Assembly: GCA_020436535.1 (NCBI GenBank)
Contig: JAGQXQ010000146.1
Coordinates: forward strand, 1-34,996
Reading direction: 5' to 3'
DNA: 34,996 bases
Origin: Phaeodactylibacter sp.
Lineage (GTDB): Bacteria > Bacteroidota > Bacteroidia > Chitinophagales > Saprospiraceae
Every line of letters starts with the position of its first letter. Positions within the stretch are counted from its first letter, which is position 1. A model generated the notes under the pieces. The model had not been told where the DNA came from. It saw only the letters and a list, made by a program, of their open reading frames with translations, and ran no database searches. Positions 21,701-27,825 of the stretch are shown in pieces. The position numbers were made by a program, and so were the translations under genes.

Positions 21701-22381
21701 CTGCCCGACGGCAACATCGAATTTCTGGGGCGCATCGACCACCAGTTGAAGATCCGGGGCTACCGCATTGAGGCCGGGGAGGTGGAGCAGGCGCTATTGG
21801 CCCATCCCGCTATCCAAAGCGCGGTAGTGGTGGGCCACGATTTTGAACACGGAACGGAACTGGCTGCTTATCTGGCGCCTGCTTCCGGACAGGTGATACC
21901 CGAGCTTTCCGCATTGCGCAGCTTCCTTGCGGAAAGCCTACCCGACTACATGATCCCCAGCCACTTTGTGGCGCTGGAAGCCTTGCCTTTGACGACGAGC
22001 GGTAAAGTCAACCGCAGGGCGTTACCCGTTCCGAACGCTTCCGGCCTGGCTACGGGAACGGCCTACGTGGCGCCACGCAACGCCGTCGAAAAACAACTGG
22101 TGCAAATCTGGTCTAAAATCCTGGGCCGCGACCAAATCGGCATCCACGACAACTTCTTCCATCTGGGCGGGCATAGTCTTAGAGCGATTCGGTGCGTCAG
22201 CCTTATCCATCAAAAATTATCTGTAGAAATTGGGTTAAGTGATTTTTTTGCTCGGCCTACCATTGCGGCCTTGTCTGAAAAGATTAACCAATTTCACATT
22301 CTAAATACCTTTTTGAAAAAGTCGAGATCTGCTGAATATAATTCTTATGAATGGTCAGAAGAAACTGAAGAGACATGGTGA
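12764..22381 (+). CDS. NRPS 2: three C-A-PCP modules (modules 3-5)
   Basis: A 3205-residue NRPS with order C-A3-PCP-C-A4-PCP-C-A5-PCP. The C domains carry HHIISDGWS (near 133), HHIIADAWS (near 1209; Ala replaces the usual Gly) and HHIISDGWS (near 2271). A-domain P-loops YTSGSTG lie near 609, 1689 and 2749. PCP serines lie near 1029, 2087 and 3138, each in GGHSL. Pocket readings are A3 DVEDLTIVFK (two acidic residues, possibly a basic substrate), A4 DVQFVAQVVK (close to proline codes) and A5 DVMYLGGICK (unassigned). A3 has a longer linker before its last subdomain. The acidic C-terminal tail, SYEWSEETEETW, may be the docking motif for NRPS 3. The third module is GC-rich except for the A5 specificity core. 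The gene starts 71 bp after NRPS 1 and overlaps NRPS 3 by 7 bases. Confidence 0.95.
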   Translation: MEKTYALSHAQRRLWVLDQLEENLTAYNMPAAFIIEGSLNRKALQRAFEELIGRHEILRTRFVAKEAGVPMQAVDPIAVFDFPFHNWQDKDQAAIENYIQAHANHVFDLSKGNLLKVELLQTAADSYILLLNMHHIISDGWSLDVLFRELSVLYESVVKGTSNPLPALSIQYKDYAAWQNQLLADGGRIAGLRKYWQDQLADLTTLELPTDFPRPIVKSYRGAALNHSFSLELLKKLENLGRSSGASLFMALITLVKILLYRYANQTDIVVGTPTAGRNHPDLYDQLGYYANTVVLRNQLNEADSFTRTLAKVKQTTLAAFERDLYPFDQLVEELEFVRDPSRNPIFEVMVVLENIEQRKLRLGDTASRPIVRKVKAGKFDLTFGFETDSTGLHLEIEYSVDLFRKNRIERMIQHLGVLIESVLTQSEQAIKQLNILPAAERNLLLSEFNDTKTDFPFDKTVFQLFEEQVEKTPDNIAVVFEDQEWTYRRLNEKANQVGRYLRGRYKIQPDDIIALQLERSDWMIVAILGAMKSGGAYLPIAPDSPTARAESILRDSRARVLLTDAHTYPLSRVYESIMPVERVENIKGTLSTNPERINNSRHLAYLIYTSGSTGMPKGVLVEHCGVVNLITFAIRRYGITARDRVLQSSTYTFDVTIEEIFKPLCCGGAAVIAGEKMVLDTPALLEFIHKQRLSVVDLSPTLLSTFNKAELPQVRVLSTGAEAPNMSDVLFYRSRLRYINIYGPTECSVFAASFVVGREEYHKGASIPIGQPNANTQFYILDEDLQLLPVGIAGELCISGPGLARGYFNHSAFTAEKFVPHPFKPGERLYKTGDLARWLPDGNVEFLGRLDHQLKIRGYRIEAGEIEQTLLQHPAVQSAVVVGKDRGQGKELAAYLILSKEPIIDENASGLKASQPLATSGKSLTGASRERTAGTPDIQQLRNYLAERLPAYMIPVYFVVLEALPLTSSGKVDRKALPGLDRAGLSSGTAYAAPRTLVEAALVRIWETILNRENIGIHDNFFELGGHSLKAIRLTFLIQEELNAAVSFREIFTAPTIAALAAIIVEKGRILFQPIQPVPVQDNYELSHAQRRLWVIDQMEEQQIAYNIPEVIRLKGQLDISALEQSVNLLFKRHEILRTNFVEGRQIIRAEYNFRLAVRDYRNAGAELIEAHIQRHAAYPFDLVKDVLWQMELLKVGEFEHLLLLNMHHIIADAWSIEILFRELSSLYSAGVQGVKNPLSVLPPLSIQYKDYTAWQDQLLRSEQVIPAKNYWLEQLAPNGGRLPVIELPTDYPRPTVKTYHGASKQGRFSPAVLQQLHQLSQSQGVSLFMCLTALVKVLLYRYTGQKDLLIGTPVAGRNHPDLQDQIGFYLNTIVLRSEIGEEERFDHFLQKVKKNTLAAFEHDFYPFDQLVEELSLVRDASRSAIFDVMLVVENSKETLRQPELEGLNITVESNGSVDSKFDITFSFDESTDGLSLNVEYNTDLFKADRIERLIGHLECLIESVLSNPASIIDQLNLLPKAERRLILEEFNHTRADFPKDQTIVDLFEAQVERTPKANALNFEGKQWTYRQLNRAANQIANYLRTNYAIQGDDVIGLLPQRTEWTSIGILGILKAGASYLPLSKDLPASRLAYMLEDSGAKLLLTDQYYEELGKEIFPEVLVLENIYAGQSTNPKPIAQVNNLAFVLYTSGSTGKPKGVLMPHRPLVNLLYWQINHSLCGVGSRTTQYVAFSFDVSFQEIFATWLSGGELMMVGEGIRKDLYAFARFIVEQRIERIFLPFAALQGLAQILLQQEGDLSALKVIVTAGEQLQVSEAIINLFKRLPNCQLKNQYGPTEAHVVSEYILQGTPSNWAPLPPIGKPIANTQLYILNKGLAPVPIGVTGELHIGGLCLSNGYLNLPEQTAQRFIAHPFKKEERLYKTGDLARYLPDGNIEFMGRIDHQLKIRGYRVETGEIEHVLLSHPAITACVVTGKKMSGNNELIAYLITKEDFDLDIETLRSFLRQSLPDYMIPSYFVVLDVFPLTNSGKVNRKALPAPDNANLAAGTTYVAPHTLTQQTLAAIWEKILGRSPIGILDNFFSIGGHSLRAIRAAALIQQHFGVKIKLSEVFAYPTITELGRLIESKDTVLLKPIEPTAEQPTYALSNAQRRLWVLDQLEENLTAYNIPAALRLAGRLDTAALERAFALLFERHEILRTRFVAVNGEGRQVVDPAGGFKLPMQDARAWSEEQIREHIQAHAGRVFDLENERLLQVELLQMGAEEWLLLFNMHHIISDGWSMEVLVREWSRLYEACRQGVAEPLAQLPPLPIQYKDYAAWQNNLLEADETLHGLRAYWQGQLADLPTLELPEDYPRPAVKTYNGASLQQLFSLEITRQLQALSREQGATLFMTLTALVNVLLYRYTNQTDIVLGTPSAGRTHPDLHDQIGFYVNTLVLRTQLEGEQSFTALLEQVKATALAAFEHELYPFDRLVEELDIPRDMSRSAVFDMMIVLQNNEQSRLELGDVAIEFEPVQADISKFDLTFSFAENEAGLAVEINYNTDLFRADRIERMFEHLETLMQSVLQAPGHPIEQLDILPEAEKALLLHAFNDTGADYPADKTIADLIEEQVERTPDNIAVVFEDRELTYRELNARANGVAHYLRDTYATQPDDVIALQLERSEWMIIAILGVLKAGAAYLPIAPDAPTARVRYMLQDSRAKALLTDEATYAVTKQLEQIVAVEVIQEMDTAGRPPLTVDHSPSNLAYIIYTSGSTGQPKGVMIEHQSFLNFHTHYDLEYHISTLTCNYVFDVSVMEILSALLSGSQLVIPSAEVVLNPERYAAFLYRHKISHAYLHPMHLEQIGNALAEHNTVYLNRLLIGVEPIHYDTIKWYQEEDIQIINGYGPSETTICASMYPVSKDQEKCLAKLSIGRPLSNICIYILDKEGRLQGLGLTGELCISGAGLARGYLNNPELTAEKFTPHPFQPGERLYRTGDLARWLPDGNIEFLGRIDHQLKIRGYRIEAGEVEQALLAHPAIQSAVVVGHDFEHGTELAAYLAPASGQVIPELSALRSFLAESLPDYMIPSHFVALEALPLTTSGKVNRRALPVPNASGLATGTAYVAPRNAVEKQLVQIWSKILGRDQIGIHDNFFHLGGHSLRAIRCVSLIHQKLSVEIGLSDFFARPTIAALSEKINQFHILNTFLKKSRSAEYNSYEWSEETEETW
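19240..21060 (+). repeat. Duplicated GC-rich C-A block, copy 1 (module 5)
   Basis: This stretch covers the C domain and the N-terminal part of A5. It matches 22656-24476 at a constant offset of 3416 bases (checked at 19272/22688, 20561/23977 and 21044/24460), so the copies have no net indel. Identity is very high by eye, though not computed. Similarity stops abruptly just after the YTSGSTGQPKGVMIEHQ motif. The block marks a recent duplication or gene conversion between modules 5 and 6. Confidence 0.85.
21060..21590 (+). other. AT-rich replaced specificity core of A5
   Basis: About 530 bases encoding the substrate-pocket half of A5, between the motif IEHQ and GLARGYLNNPELTAEKF. Line 21061-21120 has 20 G/C of 60, while line 21661-21720, just after the core, has 40 of 60. 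The flanks match module 6 closely, but this core does not, and its length differs by 33 bases (11 codons). The pattern fits exchange of only the specificity-determining part of the A domain. Confidence 0.7.
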
Positions 22382-25300
22382 ATGAAGTTTATCAACTGTT
22401 ACAGGAGTTGAACAACGCTAATGTAAAGCTATGGGTCCAGGAGGGCATACTTCGCTCTTCTGCATCCAAAGGCGCAATAACGCCTGTTTTGCGTAAGCAA
22501 ATACAACAGCATAGGGATACAATAATAAGTTTTTTGCAATCTACAGAAGCAGAAGAACTTGTCTCCCAACAACATCCTATCCCGAAGGTCGAGGAACGAC
22601 CTTCCTACGCCCTGTCGAACGCCCAGCGGCGGCTGTGGGTGCTGCACCAAATGGACGAAGGCCTGAGCGCTTACAATATGCCGGTGGCCCTGCGCCTGGC
22701 CGGCCGGCTGGATACGGCGGCCCTGGAACAAGCCTTCGCATTGCTTTTCGAACGGCACGAAATCTTGCGCACCCGGTTTGTCGCGGTCAACGGCGAAGGG
22801 CGACAGGTGGTCGACCCGGCCGGGGATTTTAAATTGCCCATTCAGGATGCGCGGGCCTGGAACGAAGACCAGATTCGGGAACACATCCAGGCGCACGCCA
22901 GGCTGGTATTCGACCTGGAGCACGAACACCTGCTACAAGTGGAACTGCTCCAAACGGACGCGGAAGAATGGTTACTGCTCTTTAACATGCACCACATCAT
23001 CTCCGACGGCTGGTCCATGGAGATACTGGTGCGGGAATGGAGCCGCTTGTATGAAGCCTGCCGGCAGGATGCGGCCGAGCCTTTGGCGCAACTGCAACCC
23101 CTGCCCATCCAGTACAAAGACTACGCCGCCTGGCAGAACAACCTGTTGGAAGCGGATGAAACCGTGCATAAACTGCGCGACTACTGGCAGGGTCAACTGG
23201 CCGATCTGCCGACCCTGGAATTGCCCGCGGATTACCCTCGCCCAGCGGTAAAAACCTACAACGGCGCAAGTCGTCAGCAGTTGTTTTCACGAGAAATAAC
23301 CCGGCAATTACAGGAGTTGTCCCAGCAGCAGGGCGCGACGCTGTTTATGACGCTGACGGCCTTGGTCAAGGTACTGCTTTACCGCTACACCAATCAGACG
23401 GACATCGTGCTGGGCACGCCCAGCGCCGGCCGGACCCACCCGGACCTGCACGATCAGATCGGGTTTTATGTCAACACGCTGGTATTGCGGACGCAGTTGG
23501 AGGGTGAGCAAAGTTTTACGGCGCTCCTGCAACAGGTCAAAGCCACGGCCCTGGCCGCTTTCGAGCACGAGCTGTACCCCTTCGACCGTTTGGTGGAGGA
23601 GTTGGACGTTCCCAGAGACATGAGCCGTTCGGCAGTTTTTGATGTGATGATAGTCCTGCAGAATAATGAGCAGAGCCGCCTTGAACTGGGGGATGTGGCT
23701 ATTGAGTTTGAACCGGTGCAGGCCGATATCAGCAAGTTCGACCTGACGTTCAGTTTTGCGGAAAGCGAGGCGGGGCTGGAGGCAGCTATAAACTACAACA
23801 CCGACCTGTTACGTGCGGACCGGGTTGAGCGGATGTTTGAGCATTTAGAGACGTTGATACAAAGCGTGTTGCAGGCGCCAGATCATCCCATTGAGCACCT
23901 GGACATCTTACCCGAGGCGGAAAAAGCACTTTTGCTACACGCCTTTAACGATACCGGGACGGACTATCCAGCCGACAAAACCATCGCCGAGCTATTCGAA
24001 GAGCAGGTGGAGCGTACGCCGGATAACATCGCCGTGGTATTCGGACAAACCGAATTGACTTACCGGGAGTTGAACGCCCGGGCCAACCGGGTGGCGCATT
24101 ACCTGCGGGAGGCTTATGGCATCCAACCGGACGACGTCATCGCCCTGCAACTGGAACGCAGCGAGTGGATGATCGTAGCCATTTTGAGCGTGCTCAAATC
24201 AGGGGCAGCTTACCTGCCCATTGCGCCGGATGCGCCGGGGGCCAGGGTGCGGTATATGCTGGAGAACAGCCGGGCGAAAGCGCTGCTGACGGATGAGGCG
24301 ACTTACGCTGCGGCGAAGGAATACGAAGTGATCGTCCCTGTGGATGTTATCCAACGAATGAATGCTACAGGCCGTTCACCATCTACCGTTCACCGTTCAC
24401 CGTCCAGCTTAGCTTATATTATTTATACGTCCGGCTCTACGGGACAGCCTAAGGGCGTGATGATCGAGCATCAGGCTCTGCTCAATTTAATTCATGGTCA
24501 TCAATGCTTTTATAAACATTATCCCACCCCTCTGCACATTGCCTTGGTCGCAGATTATACTTTCGATGGATCCATTAAAACCTTATTTGGCAGCCTTTGC
24601 CTGGGCCATACCTTATTCCCCATTGCCAATGAATTGAAAACGGATGGCGGCGCTTTCGTCAGCTTTCTTGCCCGGCAATCCATACAGGCGATGGATTGCA
24701 CCCCGAGTTTATTCAATATTCTACTTGACGGAGGACTGGCCAGGCGACAAGACTTGAATTTGAAATTAATGTTGATAGGCGGTGAAGCCCTGCCGATTGA
24801 TTTATTAAAGCGGTTCTATCAAAATGGGCGACGTACATCCATCACAATTTACAACTTATACGGTCCGACGGAAGCCACGGTCAATGCGAGTTACCATGAA
24901 GTGCCGGAAAGCAGATTGCAGGAGCTAAACGCCATACCGATCGGCCAGGCTTTGCCTAATTACAGCCTGTACATTTTGAGTCGGGAGGGCAGTCTGCAAC
25001 CGATCGGTGTAACTGGAGAATTATTAATTGGAGGGGCTGGTTTAGCCCGCGGCTATTTGAATAATCCCGAATTAACGGCCGAGAAGTTCATTCCACACCC
25101 GTTCAAGCCAGGCGAGCGTTTGTACCGCACCGGCGATTTGGCGCGTTGGCTCCCGGACGGCAACATCGAATTCCTGGGCCGCATCGACCACCAGTTGAAG
25201 ATCCGGGGCTATCGGATTGAAGCAGGAGAGATTGAACAGATTTTACTACAGCATCATTCGATTCAATCTGCTGTAGTGATAGGTAAAGAAATGGGGCAAG

Positions 25301-26499
25301 TTCAGGAATTGGTCGCCTACCTAACAACCGGCGGACAGGAATTATCAATAAACGTAGAAAACCTTCGCCAATACTTATCGGAACACCTGCCGGACTATAT
25401 GATCCCTTCCTACTTCTTGACGTTGGAGGCTCTACCCCTGACCACCAGCGGTAAAGTGGATCGGGGAGCATTGCCCGGTCTGAAAACAGGTGGTTTAGCT
25501 ACTGGAAACACTTATGTTGCCCCTCGCAATACGACAGAAACCACGCTGGTAAATATTTGGGGAAAGGTGCTTTCGAGAACAAGCATTGGTATTTATGATA
25601 ATTTCTTTGACCTCGGAGGACATAGCCTGAGAGCTATCCAACTGATCGCCGCCATAGCTGAAAAACTGGACGCTAATATCCCATTGAAACTCATTTTTCA
25701 ATGCCCTACTATCGCGGCTTTAGCAGAAAAAATCAGCGAACATAAAGACCATCTTTACGAAGAGGAGATCTGTTATAATACCGAGGCATCAAGTACGCTA
25801 TTTGCTTTTCCGCCGGGCTTTGGTTTAGCCGTTTTTTATGAACGACTCGCTGCGCTTTGTCCTCAGGTCGCCTGGTATTGTTTTGATTTTCTGGAAATAG
25901 AAAACCGATTGGAACATTATTATCGGCAAATCAAACAGCGGCAACCTGAGGGTCCCTATGTCTTTTTTGGATATTCTATAGGGGGAAATCTGGCCTTTGA
26001 AATGGCTCGTTTCATGGAAAGTAAGGGCGAAGTGGTGAGCGACGTTATTCTCGGAGATAGCTCGCTGCGTTTGGCTCTGCTAAACTTTGATTTTAACGGA
26101 GAACTTTCCTTTTTGTCGCAAAATGAAGAAGTTGGCTGGCAAAAAAAGCAATCACTTTTACTTCAAAATGAAATTTTCCTGAAACAGACAGAAAGAAGAA
26201 TGAGGGCTTATTTCAATTTTCTGCGCGATCCGATAACAGAGCGTTTTATACAAGCTAATATCCATCAGCTTAAGGCGGAAGAGACTGCAGAAGAGGCCGA
26301 AGAAAGAAGATTTTTATCTTCTGATTGGACCGCCCAAACCAAAGGCCTGTTTATCGTCTATCCTGCCCGGGGAATTCATAGGGAACTATTTAATTCATCG
26401 CCCTATTTAGAGGCCAACGCTGCCATTATTCTGATGATTCTGGAACGAATACAATTAGTGAATTATACAGATGTAAAGACGTTGCTCTTCAAACAATAG
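22375..26499 (+). CDS. NRPS 3: docking-C-A-PCP-TE termination module
   Basis: A 1374-residue terminal NRPS. Residues 1-60 (LLQELNNANVKLWVQEGIL, then a run ending LRKQIQQHRDTIISFLQ) resemble the TubC N-terminal docking domain. The C domain has HHIISDGWS near 206. A6 has YTSGSTGQPKG near 684, and its pocket reads DGKDLGLVNK, which has some similarity to Glu/Gln codes but is not a clean match. The PCP serine is near 1084 in LGGHSL. The thioesterase (about 1130-1374) has GYSIGG with Ser near 1201, Asp in GDSS near 1228 and a probable His in GIHRELF near 1335. The gene starts inside the last codons of NRPS 2 (7-base overlap), so translation is coupled. The TE releases the hexapeptide by hydrolysis or cyclisation; the sequence does not decide which. 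Confidence 0.95.
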   Translation: MVNEVYQLLQELNNANVKLWVQEGILRSSASKGAITPVLRKQIQQHRDTIISFLQSTEAEELVSQQHPIPKVEERPSYALSNAQRRLWVLHQMDEGLSAYNMPVALRLAGRLDTAALEQAFALLFERHEILRTRFVAVNGEGRQVVDPAGDFKLPIQDARAWNEDQIREHIQAHARLVFDLEHEHLLQVELLQTDAEEWLLLFNMHHIISDGWSMEILVREWSRLYEACRQDAAEPLAQLQPLPIQYKDYAAWQNNLLEADETVHKLRDYWQGQLADLPTLELPADYPRPAVKTYNGASRQQLFSREITRQLQELSQQQGATLFMTLTALVKVLLYRYTNQTDIVLGTPSAGRTHPDLHDQIGFYVNTLVLRTQLEGEQSFTALLQQVKATALAAFEHELYPFDRLVEELDVPRDMSRSAVFDVMIVLQNNEQSRLELGDVAIEFEPVQADISKFDLTFSFAESEAGLEAAINYNTDLLRADRVERMFEHLETLIQSVLQAPDHPIEHLDILPEAEKALLLHAFNDTGTDYPADKTIAELFEEQVERTPDNIAVVFGQTELTYRELNARANRVAHYLREAYGIQPDDVIALQLERSEWMIVAILSVLKSGAAYLPIAPDAPGARVRYMLENSRAKALLTDEATYAAAKEYEVIVPVDVIQRMNATGRSPSTVHRSPSSLAYIIYTSGSTGQPKGVMIEHQALLNLIHGHQCFYKHYPTPLHIALVADYTFDGSIKTLFGSLCLGHTLFPIANELKTDGGAFVSFLARQSIQAMDCTPSLFNILLDGGLARRQDLNLKLMLIGGEALPIDLLKRFYQNGRRTSITIYNLYGPTEATVNASYHEVPESRLQELNAIPIGQALPNYSLYILSREGSLQPIGVTGELLIGGAGLARGYLNNPELTAEKFIPHPFKPGERLYRTGDLARWLPDGNIEFLGRIDHQLKIRGYRIEAGEIEQILLQHHSIQSAVVIGKEMGQVQELVAYLTTGGQELSINVENLRQYLSEHLPDYMIPSYFLTLEALPLTTSGKVDRGALPGLKTGGLATGNTYVAPRNTTETTLVNIWGKVLSRTSIGIYDNFFDLGGHSLRAIQLIAAIAEKLDANIPLKLIFQCPTIAALAEKISEHKDHLYEEEICYNTEASSTLFAFPPGFGLAVFYERLAALCPQVAWYCFDFLEIENRLEHYYRQIKQRQPEGPYVFFGYSIGGNLAFEMARFMESKGEVVSDVILGDSSLRLALLNFDFNGELSFLSQNEEVGWQKKQSLLLQNEIFLKQTERRMRAYFNFLRDPITERFIQANIHQLKAEETAEEAEERRFLSSDWTAQTKGLFIVYPARGIHRELFNSSPYLEANAAIILMILERIQLVNYTDVKTLLFKQ
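22656..24476 (+). repeat. Duplicated GC-rich C-A block, copy 2 (module 6)
   Basis: This is the partner of 19240-21060 at a fixed 3416-base offset. It covers C6 and the first part of A6 up to the motif IEHQ. After a dissimilar core, similarity to module 5 resumes near 25039, now at a 3449-base offset, through the motifs GLARGYLNNPELTAEKF and GRIDHQLKIRGYRIEAGE. Confidence 0.85.
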
Positions 26500-26515
26500 G
26501 CAAGCCCAAAACAAG

Positions 26516-27625
26516 TCAAAACCAGGATTTTAGTTCGCCACGCCGCCGCACATCCAGCGTAGCGCAGTGAAAGCCACCGATAAAGGGGTAATAATCTTCA
26601 AACGCACAGGGAATGGGGTGAAAGCCCCATTCTTTCAACGCCCGGATTAAGGGTTCCTGACGTTCTTCCACCACAATGCGCCGCTCGTCCAGCATCAGGG
26701 TATTAATGCTGATCCAATTACTCATCAGGCGCGGCCTGGTTTTGTAGGGCACGGGATCGGGTGCGATAAGAATATCCCAGGTTTTGAATATTTCCGGCAA
26801 TTTATTTACGTCGGTGAACGTCGGATTAACCAACAATTTACCTGGCGCCAGGGCGGCCAGCGTCGTGTCTATATGAGCAGGCTTCGGATCCAGGCTTTGG
26901 ATTAAATGGATTTTATAGTCTGCTCCCAGGTGGCGTTGCAGCCAGTCGATGCCGGCCTGATTGGTTACATGGCTAAGTTGACCAATGATATCCCGGCCGC
27001 AACGGATAAAATCAGCGGCGTCAAAAACAGGTTCATGGTTAGTCAGGACATAAGGGGTATCGGAGTCTGCCGAGGCAAAATCCGGGTTATATAGAGCATC
27101 TGACAACATAGGCTTGGGAGCGGCTACTAAGTGCGCTCCTTTCTCAACGTACTCTTTCAATAAAGGCCGATAAGCCCGCGCTTCAAAATAACGGGAACGA
27201 GAACACATTGGCGCCTCGATAATCTGATCGCCAATAACGATCAAAAGATCACGAGGATTAGCCGCGCAAAAACCGCCGGCCGTTTTCCAGGCCGGCGTTG
27301 AAAATTGCTGCTCGTACATCACTTCTTCTACTCTGCGCACTTTGACGCCTTCAGCCTCTAAAATATGGATAAAACGCTCTACGGCCAGGGAAGCCTTTTG
27401 GATATAATCTTGCGGATAAGGTTGCTGCAGTTTTAAATAGCGCTCTATTTCCGATAATTCAGCGGGGTTGTACACTAATTGATCTATCGGGTCCCAGAAT
27501 GAAAAAAAAGCATTTTTAGGCGTACCGACAATGACCTCCTCTAATAAGTCCCATTCCGTATAAGAATTGACCGGGCTTGTATTTTCTTTAGGCATTTTTG
27601 AGAACGTATCTTGTTTGCTTTCCAT
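26516..27625 (-). CDS. Glycine-amidinotransferase-like enzyme
   Basis: A 369-residue member of the arginine:glycine amidinotransferase family, which moves an amidino group from arginine to an acceptor amine through a cysteine intermediate. The catalytic motifs are present: FDAADFIRCGRD (Asp205), HIDTT (His251) and GGFHCATLDVRRRG (Cys354), matching Asp254, His303 and Cys407 of the human enzyme as I recall it. The residues before the catalytic histidine read DPKPAH, where the human enzyme has Asn and Met at the equivalent of Lys248 and Ala250. These positions line the acceptor site, so glycine may not be the acceptor. It ends 16 bases from the convergent NRPS 3 stop. It probably guanidinylates an amine building block or side chain of the peptide. 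Start at ATG 27625; an alternative Met lies 10 codons later. Confidence 0.9.
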   Translation of the reverse strand: MESKQDTFSKMPKENTSPVNSYTEWDLLEEVIVGTPKNAFFSFWDPIDQLVYNPAELSEIERYLKLQQPYPQDYIQKASLAVERFIHILEAEGVKVRRVEEVMYEQQFSTPAWKTAGGFCAANPRDLLIVIGDQIIEAPMCSRSRYFEARAYRPLLKEYVEKGAHLVAAPKPMLSDALYNPDFASADSDTPYVLTNHEPVFDAADFIRCGRDIIGQLSHVTNQAGIDWLQRHLGADYKIHLIQSLDPKPAHIDTTLAALAPGKLLVNPTFTDVNKLPEIFKTWDILIAPDPVPYKTRPRLMSNWISINTLMLDERRIVVEERQEPLIRALKEWGFHPIPCAFEDYYPFIGGFHCATLDVRRRGELKSWF

Positions 27626-27825
27626 AAAGATGTTAGTGAAAAACCGTACGGCAGATCGGTTTTATTGAAATTGTTATTGAGACTTTATCTTTCTAAATAA
27701 AGGCGGGCAATTCAATTTTATAGAACGCTGCGTCTTTTACAAGTGCTAAAAACCAACAAATATTATTCTGGCTCCTCGCTTCTGACTTCTTAGATATTAC
27801 TTAAGCTTGAGCGCTTGTCACTATT
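27626..27825. other. Intergenic gap between desaturase and amidinotransferase
   Basis: Two hundred AT-rich bases with no ORF of note. No exact TAnnTTTG box was seen on the minus strand here and no clear terminator, so whether the amidinotransferase has its own promoter or is read through from the desaturase cannot be decided. Confidence 0.4.

Noticed and set aside
26500-26515. Bidirectional terminator between NRPS 3 and the amidinotransferase
   Set aside because: The 16-base convergent gap has no visible inverted repeat or T-tract.
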